This document shows, piece after piece, positions 1 to 8,300 of a stretch of 64,000 bases of DNA (within the stretch, counting starts at the first letter, position 1; every line of letters begins with the position of its first letter). The notes below the pieces were generated by a model. That model worked only from the letters and a program-made list of their open reading frames with translations. It made no database searches and was not told the origin of the DNA. Made by a program: the position numbers and the translations under genes. Source of the DNA: Microbulbifer elongatus (GTDB taxonomy: Bacteria > Pseudomonadota > Gammaproteobacteria > Pseudomonadales > Cellvibrionaceae); assembly GCF_021165935.1 (NCBI RefSeq), contig NZ_CP088953.1, positions 1,721,501 through 1,785,500 of the forward strand. The letters are read 5' to 3'.

Positions 1-864
1 ACCATTGTCGGCCTGTTGTTTGTAGTGATGCCGATTATCTGGCGCCAGACCGCGCGGTTGTTCGCGGAACTCCCGAATATGATCGCCAGCGGCCAGGACC
101 TGCTGATTCTGTTGCCAGAGCAGTACCCACGGCTGGTTACTGCCCAGCAGATCGACGAGATTTTCAACACCATCGGCAGTGAGCTGGGCAACCTGGGGCA
201 GACGGTGCTGACTTTTTCCCTGGCCAATATCCCGGTACTGGCGGCGGTACTGATCTATCTGGTGGTGGTGCCGATTCTGGTGTTCTTCTTTCTCAAGGAC
301 TCCAACAAGCTGCTGGGCTGGTGTGCGTCCTTCCTGCCCCACCAGCGTCCGATGCTGCGCCAGATCTGGTATGAAATGAATGATCAGGTGGCCAACTACG
401 TGCGCGGCAAGGTGATTGAAATCGCTATTGTGGCGGTGGTGAGCTACATCGCCTTTCTATTGCTGGGGGTGAATTACGCGCTGCTGCTGGCGGTTGCGGT
501 GGGCCTGTCGGTACTCATTCCCTATATCGGCGCGGCGGTGGTCACCATTCCGGTGGCCGCCATCGGCCTCTTTCAGTGGGGGTGGAGCAGCGAGTTTTTC
601 TGGCTGATGTTTGCCTACGGCATGATCCAGTTGCTGGACGGCAACGTGCTGGTACCGATTCTGTTCTCCGAAGCCGTCAATCTGCATCCGGTGGCGATTA
701 TCCTCGCGGTACTGGTATTTGGCGGTATTTGGGGATTCTGGGGCGTGTTCTTTGCGATTCCCCTGGCGACCCTGGCCAAGGCCATCCTCAATGCCTGGCC
801 CACCAGCGAGCATCAGAAGGAGTGGGCGCGGGGAACGTCGGGCAGCAGCATCGAAGAGCACTGA
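1..864 (+). CDS. AI-2E family transporter (PerM-like permease), 5' truncated
   Basis: The reading frame is open from base 1, so the gene begins before the window; 287 codons plus the stop are present. The protein is a polytopic inner-membrane permease of the AI-2E/PerM family, whose members export small molecules or act in Na+/H+ exchange; the substrate here cannot be told. Hydrophobic helices lie in the middle and C-terminal half, with the family-typical charged segment after 'FFFLKDSNKLL' and the conserved 'IPYIGAAVVTIP' and 'GFWGVFFAIPLATLAKA' regions. The tail is short and polar. It is followed by a small hairpin and the purC promoter region, so it probably ends its own transcript. Family assignment is firm, function is not. 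Confidence 0.85.
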   Translation, partial: TIVGLLFVVMPIIWRQTARLFAELPNMIASGQDLLILLPEQYPRLVTAQQIDEIFNTIGSELGNLGQTVLTFSLANIPVLAAVLIYLVVVPILVFFFLKDSNKLLGWCASFLPHQRPMLRQIWYEMNDQVANYVRGKVIEIAIVAVVSYIAFLLLGVNYALLLAVAVGLSVLIPYIGAAVVTIPVAAIGLFQWGWSSEFFWLMFAYGMIQLLDGNVLVPILFSEAVNLHPVAIILAVLVFGGIWGFWGVFFAIPLATLAKAILNAWPTSEHQKEWARGTSGSSIEEH

Positions 865-904
865 ACCGACGGGCGGACAACTGTCTCAAAAATCCCCGAT
901 TTGC

Positions 905-946
905 TAGAATCCCGCGCCTGAAATTCCGGCCCCGCTTTCGCGGGGC
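905..946 (+). promoter_or_regulatory. Extended -10 (TGCTAGAAT) and GC hairpin upstream of purC
   Basis: TAGAAT at 905-910 is preceded by TGC, making an extended -10 element. A 7-bp stem (929-935 with 940-946, loop TTTC) follows and is succeeded by TCTTATCT. The hairpin may end the upstream permease transcript or sit in the purC leader. A similar TAGAAT box occurs before the regulator at 10806, the SulP gene and fabV. Confidence 0.45.
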
Positions 947-993
947 TCTTATCTATTATCTGTCTGTATCCGTATTACGGCATAGGAAAGCCC

Positions 994-2097
994 ATGAGCC
1001 TTGCTGACAAAGTCCTGGCGGTAAACAACGACCTGCCCATCCGTACCGATAAGCCCGTGCACAGCGGCAAGGTCCGCTCCGTGTACTGGCTGACGGAAGC
1101 CGACAGCGCTCGCCTGATCAGGGAGAAAGATTACCCGGTGGCGGCCGATGCGCCACTGGCGGTCATGGTGATTTCCGATCGCATGTCCGCTTTCGACTGC
1201 ATCTGGAAAGGCGAGAATGGTCTGCGTGGTGTACCCGGCAAGGGGGCGGCGCTGAATGCGGTGGCCAACCACTGGTTCAAACTGTTCAAGGAGCAGGGAC
1301 TGGCGGACAGTCATATTCTGGATATCCCACACCCGGCGGTGTGGATCGTACAGAAAGCCCGCCCGGTGATGATCGAAGCTATTGCCCGCCAGTATATTAC
1401 CGGCTCCATGTGGCGCGCCTACAGCAAGGGCGAGCGGGAGTTCTGCGGCATACAGCTACCCGATGGCCTGGACAAAGACCAGAAGCTGCCGGAGCTGCTG
1501 ATCACCCCCTCCACCAAAGGGATTCTCAAGGGGATCCCGGGCGTCCCGGAGGCGGACGATGTAAATATCACCCGCCGCAACATTGAAGAAAACTTCGCCG
1601 CCTTCCATTTCAGTACTATTGAAGACATCGCCCTCTACGAAGCCCTGTTGAAAGAAGGTTTCGACGTTATATCCACAGCACTGGAGAAACTGGATCAGGT
1701 GTTTGTCGATACCAAGTTCGAGTTTGGCTACGTGACCGATGCCGACGGCAACGAGAAAATGATCTACATGGATGAGGTGGGTACGCCGGATTCTTCCCGT
1801 ATCTGGGACGGCGCCGAGTATCGCAATGGCCGGGTTGTGGAAAACTCCAAAGAGGGGTTTCGCCAGGCTCTGCTCAATCATTTCCCCGACCCGGATATCC
1901 TGCTGAACAAGGAGCGCTTTGGCGAGCGTGTTGCGTTGGCCCGGGATAACGAGCTGCCTGAATCCATGCTGATGGATGTCTCAAATACCTATGTAGGGAT
2001 TGCGGAAAAGATTATCGGTGACAAGCTGGTAATCTCCGACAACCCCAAAGCGGAGATTGTGCAGGTGCTGCGGGACGAGTATGGACTGATCGACTGA
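994..2097 (+). CDS. purC: Phosphoribosylaminoimidazole-succinocarboxamide synthase
   Basis: SAICAR synthase, a cytoplasmic enzyme of de novo purine synthesis that joins CAIR and aspartate using ATP. At 367 residues it is the long form seen in several marine gammaproteobacteria, not the roughly 240-residue E. coli form. Visible family motifs are the nucleotide-binding 'HSGKVRSVY' (about residues 23-31), 'SDRMSAFD', '[10 protein letters not shown]', '[10 protein letters not shown]' and '[13 protein letters not shown]'. The ATG follows AGGAAAGCCC. It stands alone between a -10 element upstream and a clear terminator at 2121-2144. No purine riboswitch is evident in the short leader. Confidence 0.97.
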   Translation: MSLADKVLAVNNDLPIRTDKPVHSGKVRSVYWLTEADSARLIREKDYPVAADAPLAVMVISDRMSAFDCIWKGENGLRGVPGKGAALNAVANHWFKLFKEQGLADSHILDIPHPAVWIVQKARPVMIEAIARQYITGSMWRAYSKGEREFCGIQLPDGLDKDQKLPELLITPSTKGILKGIPGVPEADDVNITRRNIEENFAAFHFSTIEDIALYEALLKEGFDVISTALEKLDQVFVDTKFEFGYVTDADGNEKMIYMDEVGTPDSSRIWDGAEYRNGRVVENSKEGFRQALLNHFPDPDILLNKERFGERVALARDNELPESMLMDVSNTYVGIAEKIIGDKLVISDNPKAEIVQVLRDEYGLID

Positions 2098-2120
2098 TCC
2101 ATTACTACGCGTAGTTTTTA

Positions 2121-2144
2121 AACCGGCCTCTGCGCCGGTTTTTT
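2121..2144 (+). terminator. Rho-independent terminator of purC
   Basis: A 7-bp stem AACCGGC / GCCGGTT (2121-2127 with 2134-2140) is followed by TTTT directly after the purC stop. Confidence 0.8.
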
Positions 2145-2274
2145 ACTTTTGTGCCGCGCTAACATTCGCTCCGCCACATTTCGTCATATTTGACCTCCAG
2201 TCCGCCCGATTTCACCCCGCCCGCTGCCCGATTGCCTGTGTGTAATGCCTCCATCAACCAATCTGGAGGCTCCC

Positions 2275-4677
2275 GTGAACCGACCCTTTTTCCACGCGCC
2301 ACGCATCGAGCGCGATCTGCTGATACTCCCCACCGATGAATACTACCGGCGCCGCTACCGCAAAAATCGCACCGGCAGCTGGATGTTGCTGGTGGTTACC
2401 GCACTTGCGGTGTTGCTCGCGGCGCTCGGAGCCAACGGAGCCAAGGCATCAGAGGGCGTGAATACAGAATACGAACCGATAACGCTGGACGATGCCGGCA
2501 GCGGTGACCTTCTGTTTTCTGGCGATGTGCCGGGTCAGTATGTGCCGGCGATTCACCTGGGTACCGAAGTGGATATTCGCGTGCGTGGGCTGGTGGCCGA
2601 GGTGCATATCCAGCAGTTCTTTTCCAATACCAGCAACGACTGGCAGGAGGCGGTGTACGTGTTGCCGCTGCCGGAAAATGCCGCGGTCAACGGAATGGAA
2701 ATCGTCGTCGGCGAGCGCCGCATTGTGGGCAAGGTACGGGAGCGGGAAGCCGCGAAAAAGGTCTACCGGCAGGCGAAGGCGGAGGGCAAACGCGCCGCAC
2801 TTCTGGAGCAGCAGCGCCCCAATCTGTTCACCAGCCGGGTTGCGAATATTGCACCGGGTGAAAAGGTAGCGGTGGAAATCCGCTACCTGCAAACACTGCG
2901 CTTTGACAGCGGCCAGTTCAGCCTGCGCCTGCCCAGTACACTCACCCCGCGCTATATGCCCGGTACGCCCATGGCCTCGCAACAGGATGTAGCATTAAAT
3001 GCGCACGGCTGGTCGCTGCCCACTGATCAGGTCCCTGATGCGGATCGGATTTCCCCCACCATGGTGCCCATGCCCGAGCTGCAAGCGCGCGGCAGCCACC
3101 AGATGTCCATTGCCATCGATCTCGGTATGGGATTGCCTCTGGCGGATATTTTCAGCCCCTATCATGAAATCAATTTTCATCGCCAGAGTGACCACCAGTA
3201 TCAAATCGAACTGAAAGAGGGTTCCGTTCCCATGGATCGGGACTTTGCCCTGCATTGGCGGCCGCAAACATCCGCCATGCCATCCGCGGCAGTTTTTGCG
3301 GAGCAATCTGTCGATGCTTCCGCGCAATATCTCCAGTTGTTGCTGCTGCCTCCACACCAGTCTGCGGCCACACAAAAGCTGCCGCGTGAGGTGGTCTATG
3401 TGGTGGACACATCCGGGTCCATGAGTGGCGTTTCCATTCGGCAGGCAAAGGAGAGTCTGTTGTTGGCGCTGTCCCGGCTGGACGCTGCGGATCGCTTCAA
3501 CGTGATTGAATTCAACAGTCGCCACCGCTCTTTTTATCCCCGTCCGGTAGCCGCGACCCCCGGTAATATCCAGCGCGCGCGGGACTGGGTGGAGTCCCTC
3601 GAGGCGACCGGCGGCACCGAGATGGCTCCCGCATTGAAGGAAGCGCTTTCCCAACAGCTGGACGAGCAGGCCGGCGAACTGGTGCGGCAGGTCATATTTA
3701 TTACCGATGGCGCTGTAGGCAATGAGCGCGCGCTGTTTGAAATCGTGCGCCAGCGACTTGGTCAGGTGCGCCTGTTTACCGTAGGCATAGGTTCCGCACC
3801 CAACAGTTTCTTTATGACCAAGGCTGCGGAGTTTGGCCGCGGCAGTTTTGTGCAGATTGGCGATCTCGGTGAAGTACAGACCAAAATGGGCCAGCTTTTT
3901 GAAAAGCTGGAAAATCCACTGGTCACCGATCTCCAGGTGGAATGGCCGCAGGGCATCAAGGTAGAAACCTATCCAAAGCAGCTGCCGGACCTGTATCGTG
4001 GCGAACCGGTGCGGCTGGTGGCACGGGTTGAGGGCCAGCAACTGGGTAATCCTTCCAGTGGTGAAGTCGTGGTCAGCGGCCGCCTGGCGGGCAAGCGATT
4101 TTCCCGGACTATTTCTCTGGGCCAATTGGCCGTCGATAGAGGCGGGCGTGAAATTGGCAGCCTGTGGGCACGCTCGAAAATAGGTGCGCTGCGTGATGAG
4201 CAGCAACAGCGTGGCCCGCTGACGTCGTCAACAAGAGAGGGCGAAAAGGCCGAAGACCCGATCAAGCAGGAAATTATTGGCCTCGCACTGGCCTATCAGC
4301 TTGCCAGCCCTTACACCAGCTTTGTTGCGGTCGAGGAAACGCCCGTGCGTCCGGCTTCAGAGCGCTTGAAGTCTCATGGTGTGCCTAACGCCGTAGCGCA
4401 AGGACAGGTGCTGCAGCGTATGACCTATCCCTCAACCGCTACCGGCGTTTACGGTCAACTGCTGACGGCACTGCTGCTACTGGGATTGGGCGGCGCGCTG
4501 CGTGTTCGCGCACAAGTGGTGCGCGCTGCTCGCCGCATACTGCGTCGGTGCATACCGGACGTGCGCTGCTGCCGGACTCACCTCGATCAGTTTCTGGCGC
4601 GACGTCTGACGGTTGCTGCATTGAAATACCGCGAAGCGCCTGTACGCACCGGCAATGCCCGCCCGGTGGAGGTTTGA
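2275..4677 (+). CDS. Marine proteobacterial sortase target protein (VIT + vWA domains)
   Basis: Large envelope protein of about 800 residues matching the family encoded beside class GN sortases. In order: a basic N-terminus and one membrane/signal helix (about residues 35-58), a VIT domain (about 60-200), a vWA domain starting near 'VVYVVDTSGSMSG' with an intact MIDAS DxSxS, and a C-terminal hydrophobic segment 'LLTALLLLGLGG' preceded by 'YPSTATG'. That motif replaces a textbook LPxTG, and about 45 residues, many basic, follow the helix, which is longer than usual. The GTG start at 2275 is chosen because GGAGG sits 5 nt upstream; an in-frame ATG at 2245 has no ribosome site. It lies one base before the sortase gene, so the two are coupled. 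The ligand of the vWA domain is unknown. Confidence 0.88.
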   Translation: MNRPFFHAPRIERDLLILPTDEYYRRRYRKNRTGSWMLLVVTALAVLLAALGANGAKASEGVNTEYEPITLDDAGSGDLLFSGDVPGQYVPAIHLGTEVDIRVRGLVAEVHIQQFFSNTSNDWQEAVYVLPLPENAAVNGMEIVVGERRIVGKVREREAAKKVYRQAKAEGKRAALLEQQRPNLFTSRVANIAPGEKVAVEIRYLQTLRFDSGQFSLRLPSTLTPRYMPGTPMASQQDVALNAHGWSLPTDQVPDADRISPTMVPMPELQARGSHQMSIAIDLGMGLPLADIFSPYHEINFHRQSDHQYQIELKEGSVPMDRDFALHWRPQTSAMPSAAVFAEQSVDASAQYLQLLLLPPHQSAATQKLPREVVYVVDTSGSMSGVSIRQAKESLLLALSRLDAADRFNVIEFNSRHRSFYPRPVAATPGNIQRARDWVESLEATGGTEMAPALKEALSQQLDEQAGELVRQVIFITDGAVGNERALFEIVRQRLGQVRLFTVGIGSAPNSFFMTKAAEFGRGSFVQIGDLGEVQTKMGQLFEKLENPLVTDLQVEWPQGIKVETYPKQLPDLYRGEPVRLVARVEGQQLGNPSSGEVVVSGRLAGKRFSRTISLGQLAVDRGGREIGSLWARSKIGALRDEQQQRGPLTSSTREGEKAEDPIKQEIIGLALAYQLASPYTSFVAVEETPVRPASERLKSHGVPNAVAQGQVLQRMTYPSTATGVYGQLLTALLLLGLGGALRVRAQVVRAARRILRRCIPDVRCCRTHLDQFLARRLTVAALKYREAPVRTGNARPVEV

Positions 4678-4678
4678 G

Positions 4679-5296
4679 ATGATGGCGCTGCGGATTCTGA
4701 AACACTGGCTGCCGGTTATTCTGATGGGCGCGGGTATCTGGCAACTGGGTAGCGGCGGCTGGATTCTGGCCAAAGCCGAACTGGCCCAGTATCTGATCAG
4801 CGATGCCTGGCACCGACAGCTGGCCAGTGGCGAAATCCATAAGCCTTGGCCCTGGGCGGATACATGGCCGGTGGCACAAATAAAAATGGGAGAGGATAAA
4901 CCGCTGATGGTATTGCGCGGTACCAGTGGACAGGCGCTGGCGTTTGGCCCGGGTATGCTGGATGGTGCGGGCGAACCCGGGAAGTTATTAGCACCGCGCA
5001 CGACCGTGGTTGCGGCGCACCGGGATACCCACTTCAAAAATCTCGATAAGTTGCAGCCGGGCCATGTGATTCAACTTCAGGATCAAAGCGGACGCTGGCA
5101 CAGCTTCCGAGTCAATGGGACAAAAGTGGTTGATAGCGAAAAAGAACGTTTGCCCATCGTTGCCGCGCCGGACCTGCTGCTAGTGACCTGTTATCCGTTT
5201 AACGCGATGCGCGCTGGTGGGCCTTTGCGCTATCTGGTGCACGCTGAATATGTAGAGCCGGAACCCAGGGGGCAGACGTCGACCGTACATCTGTAA
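4679..5296 (+). CDS. Class GN sortase (marine proteobacterial sortase)
   Basis: Cysteine transpeptidase of 205 residues anchored by an N-terminal membrane helix ('WLPVILMGAGIWQLG'). The sortase catalytic triad is visible: His in 'VVAAHRDTHF', Cys in 'LLLVTCYPF' and Arg in 'GGPLRYLVHA'. It should cleave and transfer the protein encoded immediately upstream; this one-sortase/one-substrate pairing is typical of the family. GGAGG at 4668-4672 lies inside the upstream gene's last codons, six bases before the ATG, so translation is coupled. What acceptor the substrate is joined to in a Gram-negative envelope is not known from sequence. Confidence 0.92.
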   Translation: MMALRILKHWLPVILMGAGIWQLGSGGWILAKAELAQYLISDAWHRQLASGEIHKPWPWADTWPVAQIKMGEDKPLMVLRGTSGQALAFGPGMLDGAGEPGKLLAPRTTVVAAHRDTHFKNLDKLQPGHVIQLQDQSGRWHSFRVNGTKVVDSEKERLPIVAAPDLLLVTCYPFNAMRAGGPLRYLVHAEYVEPEPRGQTSTVHL

Positions 5297-5305
5297 AAAT
5301 ACACA

Positions 5306-5337
5306 CAAAAAAAGCCCCGGCGGAAGCGCCGGGGCTT
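5306..5337 (-). terminator. Terminator of S8 protease A (bidirectional hairpin)
   Basis: A perfect 11-bp stem (5312-5322 with 5327-5337, loop GAAG) has a run of A on its left side, which reads as a U-tract on the minus strand. It therefore serves mainly the leftward protease gene ending at 5394, and may also stop the sortase transcript. The second protease has the same arrangement at 27194-27223. Confidence 0.8.
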
Positions 5338-5393
5338 GATCGATCTGAACCGAATGATTTCAGCTCAGTTCTGTTGGTACACTACCCGAAGGA

Positions 5394-8300
5394 TTAGCGA
5401 ATCACACGAAAACGACGAGCCAGTCCGAGCATGGCAAGAAGTCCAAGCAGGAAAGTACCGGTGGAACCGCCTTTCCGTTTCTTCTTGGGTTCTTCTGGCT
5501 TAGGTTCTGGTTCCGGCTGAGGCTCCGGTTCCGGATAAGTACAGCTTTCGTCATCTACCGTGGCATTTTCGTCGTAGTTGTCCGCTTCAATATCGGTACA
5601 CCCCGGCTCTTCACCGTCGGACGCCACCGTCATCATGAACGACTGGCTCGACTTGTCGGCAGGTACCTGCTCGTCGGCAACGGTTACCGTCACTTCGGTC
5701 TCACCATACCAGTTGCTTTCCGGGGTGATGGTAATCACGGAGCCGGATGCGTGACCGGAAACCGTCGCGGAAATGTGTTCGCCGCTCACGGAGATCAGGT
5801 TTGGCGCCTGGTCCTTATCGATATAGATCACTTCAATTTCCACCGGGGTGTTTTCCGCAGTGGTCTGGTCGGCGATCTCTACCAGAGTCAGGTTGCTCGG
5901 TACCACGATGATCTGGCTCTTCACTTCCTGGGCCATACCGTCGATATCACTGACGAAGGCCAGCTCCAGATCCTGCCCGGCCGCAGTTTCCGCCACACGC
6001 ACCTGGAAGCTCAGGTCAAACTGGGTGGATTCCGGACCTACGTAGTCGTAGCAGACCACGAGATCTTTCTTCAGTCTGCTGTCCAGGTCGTTGTGGGCAA
6101 AGCTCTTGCCGACTTCCTGCTTGAAGTAGAACGGATAGCCCTGAACATCCAGCGGGCCGTAGTGGCCGTGCAGGCCGATAGAACCACCACCGGGCTCGCC
6201 GGCAAAATCCAGGTCACCGTAGGCCATGGTAAATTCGTATTCACCCTCGCCGTAGCGGTAGCCTTCGTGCACGATCAGGTTGAAGTTGTAACGGTCAGAC
6301 TTCTCGCTGTTCAGGGTACCCCCAGACCAGCCGATATCGAGGTTCTGGGTACGGGCGTTGACCCACTCGATAATAATATCGTTGATATTATTTTCCGGGT
6401 CCTGGGCCCAGGCCAGTGCGATACCGGAACCTTCGGTTTTATTGGCTACCTGATTCAGCGGTGTGCCGAGTGCATCGACGTTGGCACCGAACCAGCTCTG
6501 GGAATTTACCGTACCTCTCCAGAATGCCCCGACAAAAGGCGTATAGGGTGCGGAGTAGTAGGGGAATTCCCTGTGCGCGATATGCGCAGCACTATCGTAC
6601 TGAGCTTCCAGCGCGACGTAGCCCTGGGGTGACACTACCAGCGAGGGATAGGAGCGGTATTCCTTGTTGTTAAACAGGTTGATAGTCGCGTTCTCGCCCC
6701 AGAAGCGGCTCAGCTGAATCTGGAATTCCGGGTTCACAAAGTCGGTGGCATTACCACCAATCTCCGGAATGAAACCGTAGTTCTGGAACAGGCCAATAAA
6801 GCCACCGTTGCTGGCGCCACCGTAGTTGGGCGTGCGACACATCTGGTCCGTTTCACTGGTAGTGATTTCGTAATCGGGTTTCCAGTCGCCGGAATTTTCC
6901 TGCACGCCGTTCACGCGGATGAGATCGCCATCCACGGTGAGATTGTCGCGCATGCGCGGGTTGTTGATCTTCACCGAGCCTTCCACCAGGGTCAGGCCTT
7001 CCGGCATCTGGCTGATCAGGTCGATCTCGCGGTCGATACCGGAGTTGTTTTCCAGTACATGCACCGAGACATCGATGATGTCGCCACCGATCGCCTGGGT
7101 CTGGCTGGTGGTAATGCTGACATCGTCGGCGCCGCGGGTCAGTTTGACCGGTACGAAGCCCACACTGCCGGGAGCATTGGAGGTGCCGATATCGAAGCCT
7201 GCATAGGCTACGTCACCTTCTTTGAGATCGCTCAGGGCCCAGCTCAGATCCACACCTACGGCTTTGCTGCCGTCGGTGCTGGTCGGCCCTTCAACCTGCA
7301 GGCCTCCTGCATCGGCGGGCACAATGGCAGTGGCGACTTTGTAGGTGTCCACCAGTTCGAAGCCGTCGTACTCGGTGTTGTCTGCTGCCTTCATGCGGAC
7401 GTTTTCGACCATTACCCAGTAGCTGCCGGCATCCGGATTGGTAATGCTGCAGTAGTTGAGCTCGATCTGGGTAGACGAGGCGCACAGCAGTTCAGTGTCA
7501 ATATCCACTTCACCATCAGCGTCCGCATCACGGCCGATGAACACGGTGGCCCACCCGTCGAGGTAGCGTCGCTTGGCCTCGTTCCAGCCCGGTCCGCTGA
7601 CATTTTCCAGTACTTCGACCACCAGGCGTGCCGTGTTTTCCGGCACCTCGAGCATGGTCACACGGGTGTGGCCCGGCCCGTGGTCTCCATCCATGTAAAT
7701 GGGGTAGTGGTTGTTATCCTGGGGCAGGGTAACTTCCTCGACCTCGGCTTTTACCGGGGTATAGCCGCGGTAGGCGATGCTGTTCATCGCCGGCAGAGGC
7801 AGATCTTTCACATGGTAGCTGCCGTTGTCGCGATGGACTTCGACATTCACCATGCTCGGCAGGCCGGCGCGGTCGAAATTGATCGAAACCGGCCAGTGGG
7901 CATCCGGGATGCTGCTATCGGTGGATTCGAAGCGCACTTCACTCCACATTTCCACTTCCGGCTGATCCTCGACGTCGAGTACGCCGTTCCATTCCCACTG
8001 TACGTCGGTCAGATCGGCGCGGAATACGATGGTCTGGGTCTCACCCGCTTTCAGGCTGAAGCTCGACGGGAAGGCCGCGATTTTTGCGCCCTGAACCGGC
8101 CGTTCACCCTCGCCGGAATTCCATACATCGTAGGTCCAGTCGCCGTTGCTCACGGTCCAGTTGCCGTCGCGGGTGGCGCGCACGGTACGTATCCAGGAAC
8201 AGTTGCGACGGCAGTTGTTATCCACCAGTTGTGGCAGGTTCAACTGATTTACATCGCCGCCATTTTTCGGGTTGGCGAATTCAAAGTTGGCTGCGGTTTC

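Noticed and set aside
5394..5480. C-terminus of protease A considered as a sortase substrate of the neighbouring sortase
   Set aside because: No LPxTG-like motif; the GG-hydrophobic-RR layout fits GlyGly-CTERM instead.
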